A DNA stretch of 64,000 nucleotides from Palsa-461 sp040414865 (GCA_040414865.1 JBEDUR010000133.1:1-64000), one strand, 5' to 3'. Numbered from the stretch's first letter, positions 1-8,338 are shown. The notes: a model not told the origin generated them from the letters alone. Program-made: numbers and translations.

Positions 1-564
1 CTCGGAGCCGACGGCATCGCGCTCCACGACGAGATCGAGGTTGCCCGACTGCTTCGGGCACGCGACGAGGAGCTCGACGACGTCCGAATCGAACCGCTCG
101 AGGAGGAGAACAAGTCGGTCCTGGGCAACCTCCTGCAGCTCTATCGATACGACTTCTCCTCCGACCGCGGCTATGAGCTCACCGAGCACGGGACCTTCGT
201 CTATCGCTACCTGGACGCCTACTTTTTCGAGCCGGGCCGGCGAGCTTGGCTGATCCGGCACCGAGGTTTCCTGGCCGGCTTCGCGCTCATCCGGGAGCTG
301 CCCGACGGATGCACCTCGATGGCCGAGTTCTTCGTGGTTCGGGCCCATCGCCGCAGTGGCGTAGGCCGACGGGCGGCCACGATGGTGTTCTCGGCCCGTC
401 CCGGCGAGTGGGAGCTCGGCTACGACGTGACCAACGAGGAGGCGGCGGCGTTCTGGCCTGAGGTGGTGGCCTCGGTCGCGGCCGGAGAGATCGAGCGTAC
501 GGTAGCCGGACCGCCCGTCCGCAGCGTCACCCAGGTGATGCTGCGGTTCTTCATTCGCGCCTGA
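1..564 (+). CDS. GNAT-family acetyltransferase, 5' end cut by window edge
   Basis: An open frame runs from base 1 to a TGA at 562-564, giving 187 visible residues with the start outside the window. Near the visible N-terminus the protein reads NLLQLYRYDFS, a phrase I associate with predicted acetyltransferases of the COG5628 type. Later it has RRSGVGRRA, which resembles the acetyl-CoA pyrophosphate loop (Q/R-x-x-G-x-G/A) of GNAT enzymes. The substrate cannot be inferred. It converges on the crotonase at 705-1412. The 140 bases between them hold no gene that I can see. Confidence 0.65.
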   Translation, partial: LGADGIALHDEIEVARLLRARDEELDDVRIEPLEEENKSVLGNLLQLYRYDFSSDRGYELTEHGTFVYRYLDAYFFEPGRRAWLIRHRGFLAGFALIRELPDGCTSMAEFFVVRAHRRSGVGRRAATMVFSARPGEWELGYDVTNEEAAAFWPEVVASVAAGEIERTVAGPPVRSVTQVMLRFFIRA

Positions 565-704
565 CGCCGCCGGACTGACGTCCCGGTCGACCCGATGGCG
601 TGAGGTGCGGGCGTGGAGGTGAGCAAGCTGCCGGCGATGACCTCAGCCCGAAGACGCCGGGAGCAAACCTCGAGGGTGTGCTCTTCAACGCATCGACGCG
701 AGCA

Positions 705-1412
705 CTACGAGCGGCGAGCGATCGCCTGCCGGAAGTCGGCGTCGTCGGCTGCGATGGCACCTCGCAGTGTGGCGAGCAGACCCTCGCGGGCCCGCAGCTT
801 GGTGGCCCGGTGGGCGGCCGGGTTGAGGGTCCGAGTCCTGGCCATCGCCTCGCCGAGCGCGGCGTCCAAGCGCTCGGGCTCGACGACCTCGTGGAGGATC
901 CCGGCCGGTACGGCGGAGTCTGGGCTGAACACTTCGGCCAGGACGACGGCACGGTCGAAGGCGCTCGGGGTGAGCCGGTATCGGCACACCTCGGTCGCCG
1001 TTCGGGGAAGGGTCATGCCGATGGCGACCTCGTTGGCGGTGAGCCGGTAGGGCCCGGCCACCCCGATGCGGTAATCGCCAGACAGCACGGTGAACAGCCC
1101 CATGGCGATGGCATGCCCGGTGCAGCCGATCACGACCGGTGCGGGATGCGACAGCAGCCGCTCGGCGAGCGTGAATCCCGACTTGAGCAGGTCGGCGGCC
1201 GCGGTTCCCGACGCGTTCAAGACCTTGAGGTCGAACCCGGCCGAGAAGATCCCTTCCCGGCCCCGGACCACGAGCGGCAGCTCGTCATGGGCGGCGGCCT
1301 CAACGGCAGTGAGCAGGCCGGCCAGCATCTCGGGCGAGAGGACGTTGACCTTGCCATCGTCCAGGGTGATGGTGGCGACGCCGTCTGCGGCCTCGTATCT
1401 GAACGGTGCCAT
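705..1412 (-). CDS. Crotonase-family protein (enoyl-CoA hydratase/isomerase)
   Basis: 235 residues. The ATG at 1412 is preceded on the minus strand by AAGGAG at good spacing; upstream in-frame starts lack this, so I use it. Crotonase features are the oxyanion-hole segments GIFSAGFDL and GHAIAMG, and NEVAIGMTLP in the region that carries the first catalytic Glu in hydratases. The family acts on acyl-CoA thioesters as hydratases, isomerases or related enzymes. At 235 residues it is slightly shorter than typical enoyl-CoA hydratases (about 255-260), so the exact reaction is open. A second crotonase lies at 36240-37016. It is transcribed divergently from the MptB-like gene. Confidence 0.8.
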   Translation of the reverse strand: MAPFRYEAADGVATITLDDGKVNVLSPEMLAGLLTAVEAAAHDELPLVVRGREGIFSAGFDLKVLNASGTAAADLLKSGFTLAERLLSHPAPVVIGCTGHAIAMGLFTVLSGDYRIGVAGPYRLTANEVAIGMTLPRTATEVCRYRLTPSAFDRAVVLAEVFSPDSAVPAGILHEVVEPERLDAALGEAMARTRTLNPAAHRATKLRAREGLLATLRGAIAADDADFRQAIARRS

Positions 1413-1522
1413 CGAGTCTCCTTGTGTGGTCGGGCCGATCGGGACGGTATCGGAACGCCGTGATGAAAATCGCCCGCGATCGTTGGCCGTTGGCCGATGG
1501 CCGAAATCCGAGGTCAGGGTCC

Positions 1523-1550
1523 TTGCGTCCCGGACAGATGCCGTTACAAT
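1523..1550 (+). promoter_or_regulatory. Candidate promoter for the MptB-like gene
   Basis: TTGCGT (1523-1528), a 16-base spacer and TACAAT (1545-1550) resemble a vegetative promoter pointing at the gene starting at 1690. The leader would be about 130 bases. This is pattern matching only. Confidence 0.4.
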
Positions 1551-1689
1551 GCCATTACAGCAGGGGTCGAGCGCGGGTCGCATGGCCCGCGGGGCGACGC
1601 CATCGCCTGCTTGTTGGTCGCGAGGGTGCCGGAAGGGGGCGGCGGGTCGCGGGCATGATGGCCTCGTCGTACATCCGAACGAGATCTGA

Positions 1690-3420
1690 GTGGGAGACCA
1701 ACTGAGAAATCAGCACGAGGCTTCCGCTCCCACCCCACCGAAGGCAGCCGGGGGGACGCTCGGGCGAGTTCGTGTCACCAGCACGGGCGCGTTCGAGCGC
1801 CTTCGGTGGGCAGTCGAACGCCTCGCCATCGGGGCCGAGATGGTCCGGGTCCGGGTTGCACCGGCCGGGGTGCTCGCCGACAACGTCGATCCCGATCAGG
1901 CCGAACCCGACGACTGGCGCTTCCTCCGGCGTCCGGCGCTCCTTGGGTTCCTCGCCCTGATTTCGCTCGGGGTGGGCGTCTCACTCGTCAGCTCGCCGTT
2001 CAAACTCGAGATGCCGGGGACCTGGTTCTTCGGCGAGCCATCGGAGCAGGGCGCCACCTCGACCGCCTTCTTGCTCTTCGGATTGGTCGCGGTGTACGGC
2101 GGTCTGGTGCTCCTGGCCCGCGTCTGGTTCGGGCTGACCCGAGCCCTGACTCGACGACCCGGCGTACCGACCAAGCACCTCTGGCTCATCCTGGGCCTCT
2201 GGCTGATCCCCCTTCTGGTGATCGCGCCGATCTTCAGCCGGGACGTCTTCTCCTACGCGGCCCAGGGCGAGATGGTGAGCCACCACATCAACCCCTACGT
2301 CTACGGCCCCTACACGCTCGGCGCCGGACCGTACGTGAACCCGGTCGACTCGCTGTGGATGAACTCCCCGGCCCCCTACGGACCGCTCTTTTTGATGATC
2401 GACGGGTTCTTCGCCACCGCCAGCCTCCACCACGTGCTCGTGACCGTCGTGCTTCTCCGGTTGCTGGCGGTGGCAGGGGTGGCGCTGATCGCCTACTGCA
2501 TCCCCAAGCTCGCCCGCGCCAGCGGCCGTGACCCGGGGCCGATCTTCCTCCTGACCGCGCTGAACCCCATGGTTCTGCTCACCCTGGTGGGGTCGGCCCA
2601 CAACGACGCGATCATGATCGGGCTCCTCCTCGCCGGGATCACGGCGGCCAAGTGCAAGCACCCGGTCTGGGGCGTGGTGCTCTGCGCGCTGGCCATGGCG
2701 ATCAAGGCCCCGGCCGGGCTCGGGGTGCTCTATGTCGGATGGGAGTGGCTGGGCCCCGGGGTGCCCTGGCGACAGCGTGTCCGTCCGGTGATCACCGCCG
2801 GCCTCATCACCCTGGCCATCCTGGCCCTCCTCTCGGTGGTGAGCGGGCTGGGGTGGGGTTGGGTGGCGAACCTGGAGACCCCCGGAACCGTACGCAGCTG
2901 GCTCGCCCCGACCACCGCCGTCGGTCTCGGGACGAGCGGGTTGCTGCATTCGATCGGCTGGCACATCTCGACGACCGGGGTCCTCTCGGCGGCCCGGGTC
3001 CTCGGGTTCACGGTCGCGGCCGTGGCCGGGGTGTACCTGCTCAAGGTGAGCGACCGCATCGGCGGCTTGAGGGCGCTGGCCATCACTCTGTTGCTGTTCG
3101 TGGTCCTCGGGCCGATCGTCCAGCAGTGGTACCTGTGCTGGGGCCTCATCCTCATCGCCCCGGTCGCCACCGGCCGGTGGCGCTCGTTCCTCGTGGCCGC
3201 CTCGGTGCTCGGTCCGTTCCTCGGGCTGCCGGGCGGCCGGGTGCTCGTCAACCAACTCCTGCACTCGAACCCGATCTCGGTGGCACTGGGTCTCTTGGTG
3301 CTGCTGGGCGTGCTCCTGGTGCCCCTGGGCCGCTGGTCGGCCTCGTGGCGCTCCGAGCCTGATGAGGAGTGGGCGATCGACGAGCCGGCGGAGGCTCCGG
3401 CGCAGCTGGCCGAGGTCTAG
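1690..3420 (+). CDS. mptB: MptB-like polyprenol-phosphomannose-dependent mannosyltransferase
   Basis: 576 residues with a soluble N-terminus of about 80 residues and then about a dozen hydrophobic segments, as in GT-C glycosyltransferases. The first large extracytoplasmic loop holds SRDVFSYAAQGE (about residues 183-194), NPYVYGP and SPAPYGPL. Together these are typical of the actinobacterial MptA/MptB alpha-1,6-mannosyltransferases that use polyprenyl-phosphate mannose to extend lipomannan cores; the Asp in RDVF is the expected catalytic position. The start is GTG with only a weak GA-rich ribosome site. It stands alone, so the acceptor in this organism is not shown. It could be another GT-C mannosyltransferase of the same clan. 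Confidence 0.7.
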   Translation: MGDQLRNQHEASAPTPPKAAGGTLGRVRVTSTGAFERLRWAVERLAIGAEMVRVRVAPAGVLADNVDPDQAEPDDWRFLRRPALLGFLALISLGVGVSLVSSPFKLEMPGTWFFGEPSEQGATSTAFLLFGLVAVYGGLVLLARVWFGLTRALTRRPGVPTKHLWLILGLWLIPLLVIAPIFSRDVFSYAAQGEMVSHHINPYVYGPYTLGAGPYVNPVDSLWMNSPAPYGPLFLMIDGFFATASLHHVLVTVVLLRLLAVAGVALIAYCIPKLARASGRDPGPIFLLTALNPMVLLTLVGSAHNDAIMIGLLLAGITAAKCKHPVWGVVLCALAMAIKAPAGLGVLYVGWEWLGPGVPWRQRVRPVITAGLITLAILALLSVVSGLGWGWVANLETPGTVRSWLAPTTAVGLGTSGLLHSIGWHISTTGVLSAARVLGFTVAAVAGVYLLKVSDRIGGLRALAITLLLFVVLGPIVQQWYLCWGLILIAPVATGRWRSFLVAASVLGPFLGLPGGRVLVNQLLHSNPISVALGLLVLLGVLLVPLGRWSASWRSEPDEEWAIDEPAEAPAQLAEV

Positions 3421-3438
3421 TCAGACCTCAGCGGGCGC

Positions 3439-3960
3439 TCACAGCATCAACTGGAGCTCGACGACGTCGAGCCAATGCCCGTGTTTGCGCCCCACCTCGC
3501 GCTCCACGCCGACCAGCTCGAAGCCGCAGGCCAGATGGAGCTCGGTGGAAGCGGTGTTCGAGCCCTCGGTGCGGGCGATGATCGTGTGGAAGCCGTGCTC
3601 GCTGGCCAGCCGGACCAGCTCCTCGAGCAGGGCCCGGCCGACCCCCCGCCGACGGGCCTGACGGGCGACGTAGACGGAGTTCTCGACCGTGGTCGCATAG
3701 CCCGGCTTGTCGCGGTACGGCGAGAGAGACCCGAAGCCGAGCACCGGCTCCGCGCGGTCTCCGAGCAGGTCGGAGCCGGCCCCCGGCTCGTCCACCGCGA
3801 CGATGGCCGGGTGGGCGCCGGCATGGTGGTCCAGCCACCGGCGCTGGTCGGCGGCGGTACGGGGCACGATGTCGAAGGTGACGAGGGTCTCGGTGACCTC
3901 GGCGTTGTAGATCGTGGCGATGGCCTCGAGGTCGCCCACCTCGGCGGGCCGTATCCGCAC
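3439..3960 (-). CDS. GNAT acetyltransferase, phosphinothricin-acetyltransferase type
   Basis: 173 residues from a GTG at 3960. It opens with MRIRPAEVGDLEAIATIYN and continues with ETLVTFD and SLSPYRDKPGY, characteristic of the Pat/Bar branch of GNAT enzymes, which N-acetylate phosphinothricin or methionine derivatives. The acetyl-CoA loop is RRRGVGRALL and the C-terminus has FHTIIARTEGSN. Residues 62-72 (GAGSDLLGDRA) look like a small insertion in the central region. It ends 18 bases from the mptB stop, so the two genes are convergent. Chromosomal homologues often act on methionine sulfone or sulfoximine, so a resistance role should not be assumed. Confidence 0.75.
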   Translation of the reverse strand: MRIRPAEVGDLEAIATIYNAEVTETLVTFDIVPRTAADQRRWLDHHAGAHPAIVAVDEPGAGSDLLGDRAEPVLGFGSLSPYRDKPGYATTVENSVYVARQARRRGVGRALLEELVRLASEHGFHTIIARTEGSNTASTELHLACGFELVGVEREVGRKHGHWLDVVELQLML

Positions 3961-4060
3961 TACGAGATGGTAGGCGCACTGGGTCGCCCGGTGGCTGCTC
4001 TCATGGGTGCCAGGCGCCCCGGGCCAGCCCGGACCACGCCTTCCCCGTTCGGTCGTGGCG

Positions 4061-4066
4061 TAAACT
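4061..4066 (+). promoter_or_regulatory. Candidate -10 element upstream of tRNA-Thr
   Basis: TAAACT lies 30 bases before the tRNA-Thr 5' end. The same hexamer forms the -10 of the candidate rpoB promoter. No convincing -35 is present at the normal distance. Confidence 0.3.
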
Positions 4067-4095
4067 GGCCGGGCGGTCGGAGCAGGTGCGGCGGC

Positions 4096-4168
4096 GCCCC
4101 CTTAGCTCAGTCGGTAGAGCACAGCCATGGTAAGGCTGGTGTCGTCGGTTCGATTCCGACAGGGGGCT
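4096..4168 (+). tRNA. tRNA-Thr (GGT)
   Basis: A 73-base cloverleaf. Acceptor strands GCCCCCT and AGGGGGC pair fully, and the anticodon loop ATGGTAA gives anticodon GGT. T-loop TTCGATT and D-arm GCTC/GAGC are present. The discriminator is T, and CCA is not encoded (CCC follows). Confidence 0.95.
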
Positions 4169-4172
4169 CCCC

Positions 4173-4249
4173 GGCGGCGTAGCTCAGTTGGTCAGAGCAC
4201 ACGGCTCATAATCGTGGGGTCGCGGGTTCGAGTCCCGCCGCCGCTACCA
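4173..4249 (+). tRNA. tRNA-Met (CAT), elongator type
   Basis: 77 bases including an encoded CCA. The anticodon loop CTCATAA gives CAT. The acceptor pairs GGCGGCG with CGCCGCT, leaving G1-U72. The stem below the anticodon is CACGG/TCGTG rather than the three G-C pairs of an initiator tRNA, so this is elongator tRNA-Met; tRNA-Ile2 with a modified C34 is less likely. It begins 4 bases after tRNA-Thr and is probably co-transcribed with it and rpmG. Confidence 0.92.
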
Positions 4250-4274
4250 CTGGGAAGGCAAAGGAGAACGCGGG

Positions 4275-4439
4275 ATGCCGAAGAACGAGAAGCGGGTCCA
4301 TGTCACGCTGGCCTGCGAGGTCTGCAAGCGACGGAACTACATCACGGTCAAGAACAAGAACAACAACCGTGAGCGGATCGAGATGAAGAAGTACTGCCGC
4401 TGGGACCGGCGTCACACCCTCCATCGGGAGACCCGCTGA
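4275..4439 (+). CDS. rpmG: 50S ribosomal protein L33
   Basis: 54 residues, ATG preceded by AAGGAG. It matches L33 with TLACEVCKRRNYIT and ends HTLHRETR. The zinc-ribbon form of L33 has two CxxC pairs. Here the first pair (CEVC) is intact, but the second reads CRWD, so the fourth cysteine is replaced by Asp. It lies between tRNA-Met and tRNA-Trp, the usual actinobacterial position upstream of secE-nusG. Confidence 0.93.
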   Translation: MPKNEKRVHVTLACEVCKRRNYITVKNKNNNRERIEMKKYCRWDRRHTLHRETR

Positions 4440-4456
4440 ACCCGCCTCCCGCCCGG

Positions 4457-4474
4457 CCGGCCCGCCCGGGCCGG
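4457..4474 (+). terminator. GC-rich hairpin after rpmG
   Basis: A perfect 8-base inverted repeat, CCGGCCCG then CGGGCCGG with 2 bases between, lies 17 bases after the rpmG stop. There is no T-run after it, so termination would be weak or factor-assisted. Confidence 0.3.
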
Positions 4475-4547
4475 TGGTAGTCTTCCGTGTTGCTGCCCAG
4501 GTCAAACGGCTCGGGCCACCACCCGAAGGGGCTGAGGGCGGTCACCG

Positions 4548-4620
4548 AGGGCAGTAGCTCAACTGGTAGAGCACCGGTCTCCAAAACCGGCGGTTGGGGG
4601 TTCGAGTCCCTCCTGCCCTG
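4548..4620 (+). tRNA. tRNA-Trp (CCA)
   Basis: 73 bases. Acceptor AGGGCAG pairs with CTGCCCT, the anticodon stem is CCGGT/ACCGG and loop CTCCAAA gives anticodon CCA. The discriminator is G and the terminal CCA is not encoded. It sits 45 bases upstream of secE, as in many actinobacteria. Confidence 0.95.
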
Positions 4621-4665
4621 CTCCTCGCCAGACCCGAGAGCCAGCTCGACACACGGAGCGTTCCC

Positions 4666-4962
4666 ATGAACCGCGAGACCAAGCGACTGATGCAGCGCCA
4701 GGGCCAGATGGAGGCCGACGGGTCGCCGTCCACCCGACGGCCGACCCAGGCGCCGGTCGCCCCCCGCCGCCGCCAGCGGACCTCGCCGACCCAGTTCGCG
4801 CGAGAGGTCCGGGACGAGCTCCGGCAGGTCGCCTGGCCGAACCGCGCCGAGATGGTGAACTACACGACCGTCGTGATCACCACCCTGGTCATCATGGTGT
4901 CCTTGATCTTCGTCCTGAACCTGGCCTTCGGGAAGGCCATTCTCTTTCTGTTCACCAAATGA
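4666..4962 (+). CDS. secE: Preprotein translocase subunit SecE
   Basis: 98 residues. I use the ATG at 4666; the longer in-frame start would lie inside tRNA-Trp. The N-terminal 45 residues are polar and charged. The conserved SecE segment EVRDELRQVAWPNRAEM leads into one membrane helix (about residues 66-95), the single-helix form found outside enterobacteria. SecE clamps SecY in the Sec channel. The stop overlaps the nusG start (ATGA). Confidence 0.95.
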   Translation: MNRETKRLMQRQGQMEADGSPSTRRPTQAPVAPRRRQRTSPTQFAREVRDELRQVAWPNRAEMVNYTTVVITTLVIMVSLIFVLNLAFGKAILFLFTK

Positions 4963-5735
4963 GCCCTGACGACCCAGACGAGCACGAGTTCGCCCCGGCG
5001 GAGCCGACCGAGGTGACCAGCGACGGACTGCGGGCCGAGGCCGGCGATAACCCCACGGTGGCCGAGGCCGAAGCCTCGCCTGTCGAGAGCCTCGACCCCG
5101 AGGTGGTCCTCGACGCCACGTCGGAGGGCAGCGAATACCCCGAGGACGAGGTGGACGAGGAAGAGCAGCTCCCCTTGCCGAGCCCCTTCGACCGGCCCGG
5201 GCGCTGGTACGTGGTCCACACCTACTCGGGCTACGAGAACAAGGTGAAGGGCAACCTCTTCAACGTGATGGCCTCCCGGAGCATGGAAGACCGGGTCTTC
5301 GAGATCGTGATCCCGATGGAAGACGTGGTCGAGTTCAAGGCGGGCCGGAAGGTCACCGTGGCCAAGAAGGTCTTCCCCGGGTACCTGCTCGTCCGCTGCG
5401 ATCTGGACGACGACGTCTGGGGAGCCATCCGCAACACGCCCGGCGTCACCGGCTTCGTCGGGCCCGGGACCAAGCCCACCCCGCTGTCCCGGCGCGAGGT
5501 GGAGAGCATCCTCCAGGTGAAAGTCGCCGGAACCGAGGCGGCGCCCAAGCGGACCCGGCCCCGCATGGAGTACGAGCTGGGCGAGACCGTCCGGGTCAAA
5601 GAAGGACCCTTTGCCGATTTCTCCGGGCAAATCGACGACATCAACGAAGACCAACTCAAGCTGAAGGTCCTGGTGAACATCTTCGGTCGGGAAACCCCGG
5701 TCGAGCTGGAGTTCAGCCAGGTGGCCAAGCTCTAG
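4959..5735 (+). CDS. nusG: Transcription termination/antitermination factor NusG
   Basis: 258 residues. The first 80 or so are a strongly acidic, probably disordered extension of the kind seen on actinobacterial NusG. The NGN domain begins at about residue 84 (GRWYVVHTYSGYENKVKGN) and the C-terminal KOW domain contains GPFADFSGQIDDIN. NusG binds RNA polymerase, affects pausing, and links to Rho or to ribosomal protein S10. The ATG overlaps the secE stop, so the two genes are translationally coupled. Confidence 0.96.
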   Translation: MSPDDPDEHEFAPAEPTEVTSDGLRAEAGDNPTVAEAEASPVESLDPEVVLDATSEGSEYPEDEVDEEEQLPLPSPFDRPGRWYVVHTYSGYENKVKGNLFNVMASRSMEDRVFEIVIPMEDVVEFKAGRKVTVAKKVFPGYLLVRCDLDDDVWGAIRNTPGVTGFVGPGTKPTPLSRREVESILQVKVAGTEAAPKRTRPRMEYELGETVRVKEGPFADFSGQIDDINEDQLKLKVLVNIFGRETPVELEFSQVAKL

Positions 5736-5769
5736 AGTTCCAGATCCAAGAGTTTCGAGAGGGATTCGG

Positions 5770-6201
5770 ATGCCCCCCCGCAAGCGCGTGCTCGCCAAAG
5801 TCAAGATTCAGCTCGAGGCCGGCTCGGCCACGCCGGCGCCCCCGGTGGGGACGGCGCTCGGGCCCCATGGCGTCCAGACGATGGAGTTCTGCAAGCAGTA
5901 CAACGCGGCCACCGAGTCCCAGCGCGGCACGGTCATCCCGGCAGACATCACCATCTACGAGGACCGGTCGTTCAGCTTCGTGCTGAAGACCCCGCCCACC
6001 CCGGTGCTGTTGCGCCAGGCAGCTGGCGTGGCGAAGGGGGCGACCACCTCCGGGCGCGAGCAGGTGGGGACGGTCACCGACGCGCAACTGGCCGACATTG
6101 CCCGGGTCAAGCTCCCGGACCTCAACACCGAGGACCTGGAGCAGGCGAAACGTCAGGTTGCAGGGACGGCACGCTCGATGGGCATCGCCGTCTCGGATTG
6201 A
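5770..6201 (+). CDS. rplK: 50S ribosomal protein L11
   Basis: 143 residues, usual length. The N-terminal domain has the proline-rich PAPPVGTALGPHG and the C-terminal rRNA-binding domain has ITIYEDRSFSF. L11 forms the GTPase-associated centre with 23S rRNA and is the thiostrepton target region. The ATG is preceded by GAGAGGGA. It is followed after 25 bases by rplA. Confidence 0.97.
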   Translation: MPPRKRVLAKVKIQLEAGSATPAPPVGTALGPHGVQTMEFCKQYNAATESQRGTVIPADITIYEDRSFSFVLKTPPTPVLLRQAAGVAKGATTSGREQVGTVTDAQLADIARVKLPDLNTEDLEQAKRQVAGTARSMGIAVSD

Positions 6202-6226
6202 GTTCCACGACAAGCGGAGACCGAAG

Positions 6227-6949
6227 ATGACACAGCACGGCAAGAAGTACCAAGAGGCCCTCTCTCAGGTGGACCGGGAGGAGCATCTCAGCGTGTCGGC
6301 CGCCATCGACCTGGTGAAGCAGCTCGCCACGGCCAAGTTCGACGAGACCATCGAGCTGGCCGTCCGGCTCGGGGTTGACCCGAGGAAGGCCGACCAGATC
6401 CTGCGCGGGACGCTTTCACTTCCCTCGGGCTCGGGTCGGGACGTGCGGGTCGCGGTCTTCGCCGCCGGCGAGAAGGCCACTGAGGCCCGCTCGGCCGGGG
6501 CCGACGTCGTCGGGGCCGAGGACCTGGTTGCCAGAGTGGCCAACGAGGGGTTCTTGGGTTTCGATGTCGCCATCGCCACCCCCGACCTCATGGGAAGAGT
6601 CGGAACGGTGGGCAGGATCCTCGGCCCACGGGGCCTCATGCCCAATCCCAAGACCGGCACGGTGACCATGGACGTGGGTCGGGCGGTCAGCGAGTTCAAG
6701 AGTGGGCGGGTCGAGTACCGGACCGACAAAGTGGGCAACATCCATGTCCCGGTGGGGAAGGCTTCGTTCACGAAGCCCCAGCTCATAGTGAACATCCACG
6801 CGGTCGTTGAGGAGCTGGTCCGGGTGAGGCCGGCCGCCGCCAAGGGTCGCTACATCAAATCGGCGACCCTTTCGTCGACCATGGGCCCGGGCGTGCGAAT
6901 CGACCCGGCCCGGGTCCGCGAGGTCGAAGAAGAGCTCGTAGAAGCCTGA
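6227..6949 (+). CDS. rplA: 50S ribosomal protein L1
   Basis: 240 residues from the ATG at 6227; a longer frame upstream overlaps rplK and is not used. L1 signatures include LAVRLGVDPRKADQ, GRVGTVGRILGPRGLMPNP and GRVEYRTDK. L1 forms the L1 stalk near the E site and in many bacteria represses its own operon, though I did not identify a binding site here. It is followed by the L10 leader. Confidence 0.97.
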   Translation: MTQHGKKYQEALSQVDREEHLSVSAAIDLVKQLATAKFDETIELAVRLGVDPRKADQILRGTLSLPSGSGRDVRVAVFAAGEKATEARSAGADVVGAEDLVARVANEGFLGFDVAIATPDLMGRVGTVGRILGPRGLMPNPKTGTVTMDVGRAVSEFKSGRVEYRTDKVGNIHVPVGKASFTKPQLIVNIHAVVEELVRVRPAAAKGRYIKSATLSSTMGPGVRIDPARVREVEEELVEA

Positions 6950-6984
6950 CCGCCGAGACGTCGGTCCGCCGACGAGTAGAGTGC

Positions 6985-7181
6985 AGCGGTCCGTCCGCGA
7001 GGGCGGGCCCCAGAAGATAACGCCGCAGACCTCCGGTGCACTTCGGTGCCGAAGGGGCTCACCGAGCCCGCCTGACGAGGCGATCCGTTCCGGGGCCGGG
7101 ATCCGGCCCCGTGACCATCGCTCGAGTCGCTGCGGCCAACGAGATCCGCAGGGACTTTCCGGTGAGGACCGGGGGAGAGCG
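6985..7181 (+). promoter_or_regulatory. Probable ribosomal protein L10 leader of rplJ-rplL
   Basis: The 232 bases between rplA and rplJ hold no gene. AGACCTCCGGTGC (from about 7026) and GCCTGACGAGG (about 7070-7080) resemble the conserved halves of the L10 leader, which binds the L10(L12)4 complex for autoregulation. A perfect 9-base stem with a 3-base loop follows at 7091-7111 (CGGGGCCGG / CCGGCCCCG) without a T-run. A covariance search with the Rfam L10 leader model would settle this. Confidence 0.6.
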
Positions 7182-7847
7182 ATGGAGAAGCCACGGCCGG
7201 AGAAGGTCGCAGTGGTCGAAGAGGTGCGTGAGCGCTTCGCGTCGGCCGACGCCACGGTCATCACTGAGTATCGCGGGCTCACCGTCACCCAGCTGGCCGA
7301 GCTCCGCAAGGCGCTCGGCGCGCTCGGGGACTACAAGATCTATAAGAACACCCTGGTTCGCCTGGCCGTGGCCGGCGGCGAGCAACACGAGCTCACCGAG
7401 CTCTTGACCGGCCCGAGCGCGATCGCGTTCGTGAACGGCGAGGTCAGCGCGGCGGCCAAGGCCCTGCGGGACTTCGCCCGGACCAACCCGGCCTTGGTGA
7501 TGAAGGGCGGGTTTGCCGGCGGGGCCATGCTGAGCACCCAGGACCTGGCCCGGCTGGCCGACCTCCCTTCCCGAGAGGTGCTACTGGCTCGCTTCGCCGG
7601 CGGGCTGGCCGCGCCGCTCCAGCAGCTGGCCGGCCTGCTCCAGGCGCTCCCCCGGAACCTGGTGTACGGCCTCTCTGCTCTTTTGGACCAGCGAAGGGCG
7701 GACGAGGTCAGCGAGGCCGGGCCCGACGAGGTCGGCGGCCGCGTCGACGAGCCGGTCGCCGAGGAAGCCGCCGAGACGGTCGAAGACGGGGTGGTGCAGT
7801 CCGTCCCGGAATCGGCCGCAGAGGAGGAGTCTGGTCCGGGCGCCTGA
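7182..7847 (+). CDS. rplJ: 50S ribosomal protein L10
   Basis: 221 residues; typical L10 is 165-175. The start is the ATG at 7182 after GGGGGAGAG. The core has VITEYRGLTVTQLAELRK and YKIYKNTLVRLA. The last 45 or so residues (from about 176) form an acidic, Ala/Glu-rich tail beyond the helix that binds L7/L12. L10 is the base of the stalk. With rplL it forms the pair controlled by the leader upstream. Confidence 0.95.
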   Translation: MEKPRPEKVAVVEEVRERFASADATVITEYRGLTVTQLAELRKALGALGDYKIYKNTLVRLAVAGGEQHELTELLTGPSAIAFVNGEVSAAAKALRDFARTNPALVMKGGFAGGAMLSTQDLARLADLPSREVLLARFAGGLAAPLQQLAGLLQALPRNLVYGLSALLDQRRADEVSEAGPDEVGGRVDEPVAEEAAETVEDGVVQSVPESAAEEESGPGA

Positions 7848-7916
7848 GCGCACCGGTCGGGACGTCAACATCGAGAACACGCCTCGAGAGCCCTCGAGAG
7901 CACAGAAAGGAACACC

Positions 7917-8312
7917 ATGGCTGGGACCATCAGCAAAGAGGAGATCCTCGAGGGAATCGCGGCCCTCTCGGTCCTCGAGTTGAGCGAACTCCTGAAGGAG
8001 TTCGAGGAGCGCTTCGGGGTGAGCGCGGCGGCGCCGGTCGCCGTGGCCGCGGCGCCGACCGCGGGCGGGGCCGAGGCCGCCGGGTCGGCCGAGGAGGAGC
8101 AGAGCGAGTTCGACGTGATCCTGACGGCCGTCGGGGACAAGAAAATCCAGGTCATCAAGGAGGTCCGCACCCTGACCAGCCTCGGGCTCAAGGAAGCCAA
8201 GGACCTGGTTGACGGGGCCCCAAAGCCGGTCCTCGAGCGGGTCGGCAAGGACGAGGCGGACAAGGCCAAGGCCGCCCTGGAGGGTGCCGGAGGCACCGTC
8301 GAGCTCAAGTAA
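7917..8312 (+). CDS. rplL: 50S ribosomal protein L7/L12
   Basis: 131 residues. It has an N-terminal dimerisation domain (ILEGIAALSVLELSELLKEFEE), an Ala/Gly-rich hinge at about residues 37-62 and the factor-binding C-terminal domain with EFDVILTAVGDKKIQVIKEVR and GLKEAKDLVDGAPK. It is the multi-copy stalk protein that recruits translation GTPases. The ATG follows AAAGGAA. Confidence 0.97.
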   Translation: MAGTISKEEILEGIAALSVLELSELLKEFEERFGVSAAAPVAVAAAPTAGGAEAAGSAEEEQSEFDVILTAVGDKKIQVIKEVRTLTSLGLKEAKDLVDGAPKPVLERVGKDEADKAKAALEGAGGTVELK

Positions 8313-8338
8313 GGCCTGGCCAGCAGGCCACCGGAGCG

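Noticed and set aside
1541..1560. Partial palindrome around TTACAATGCCATTACAG
   Set aside because: Arms match only four bases (AATG/CATT); more likely just part of the candidate promoter.
4594..4962. Longer secE start at 4594
   Set aside because: It would lie inside tRNA-Trp (4548-4620).
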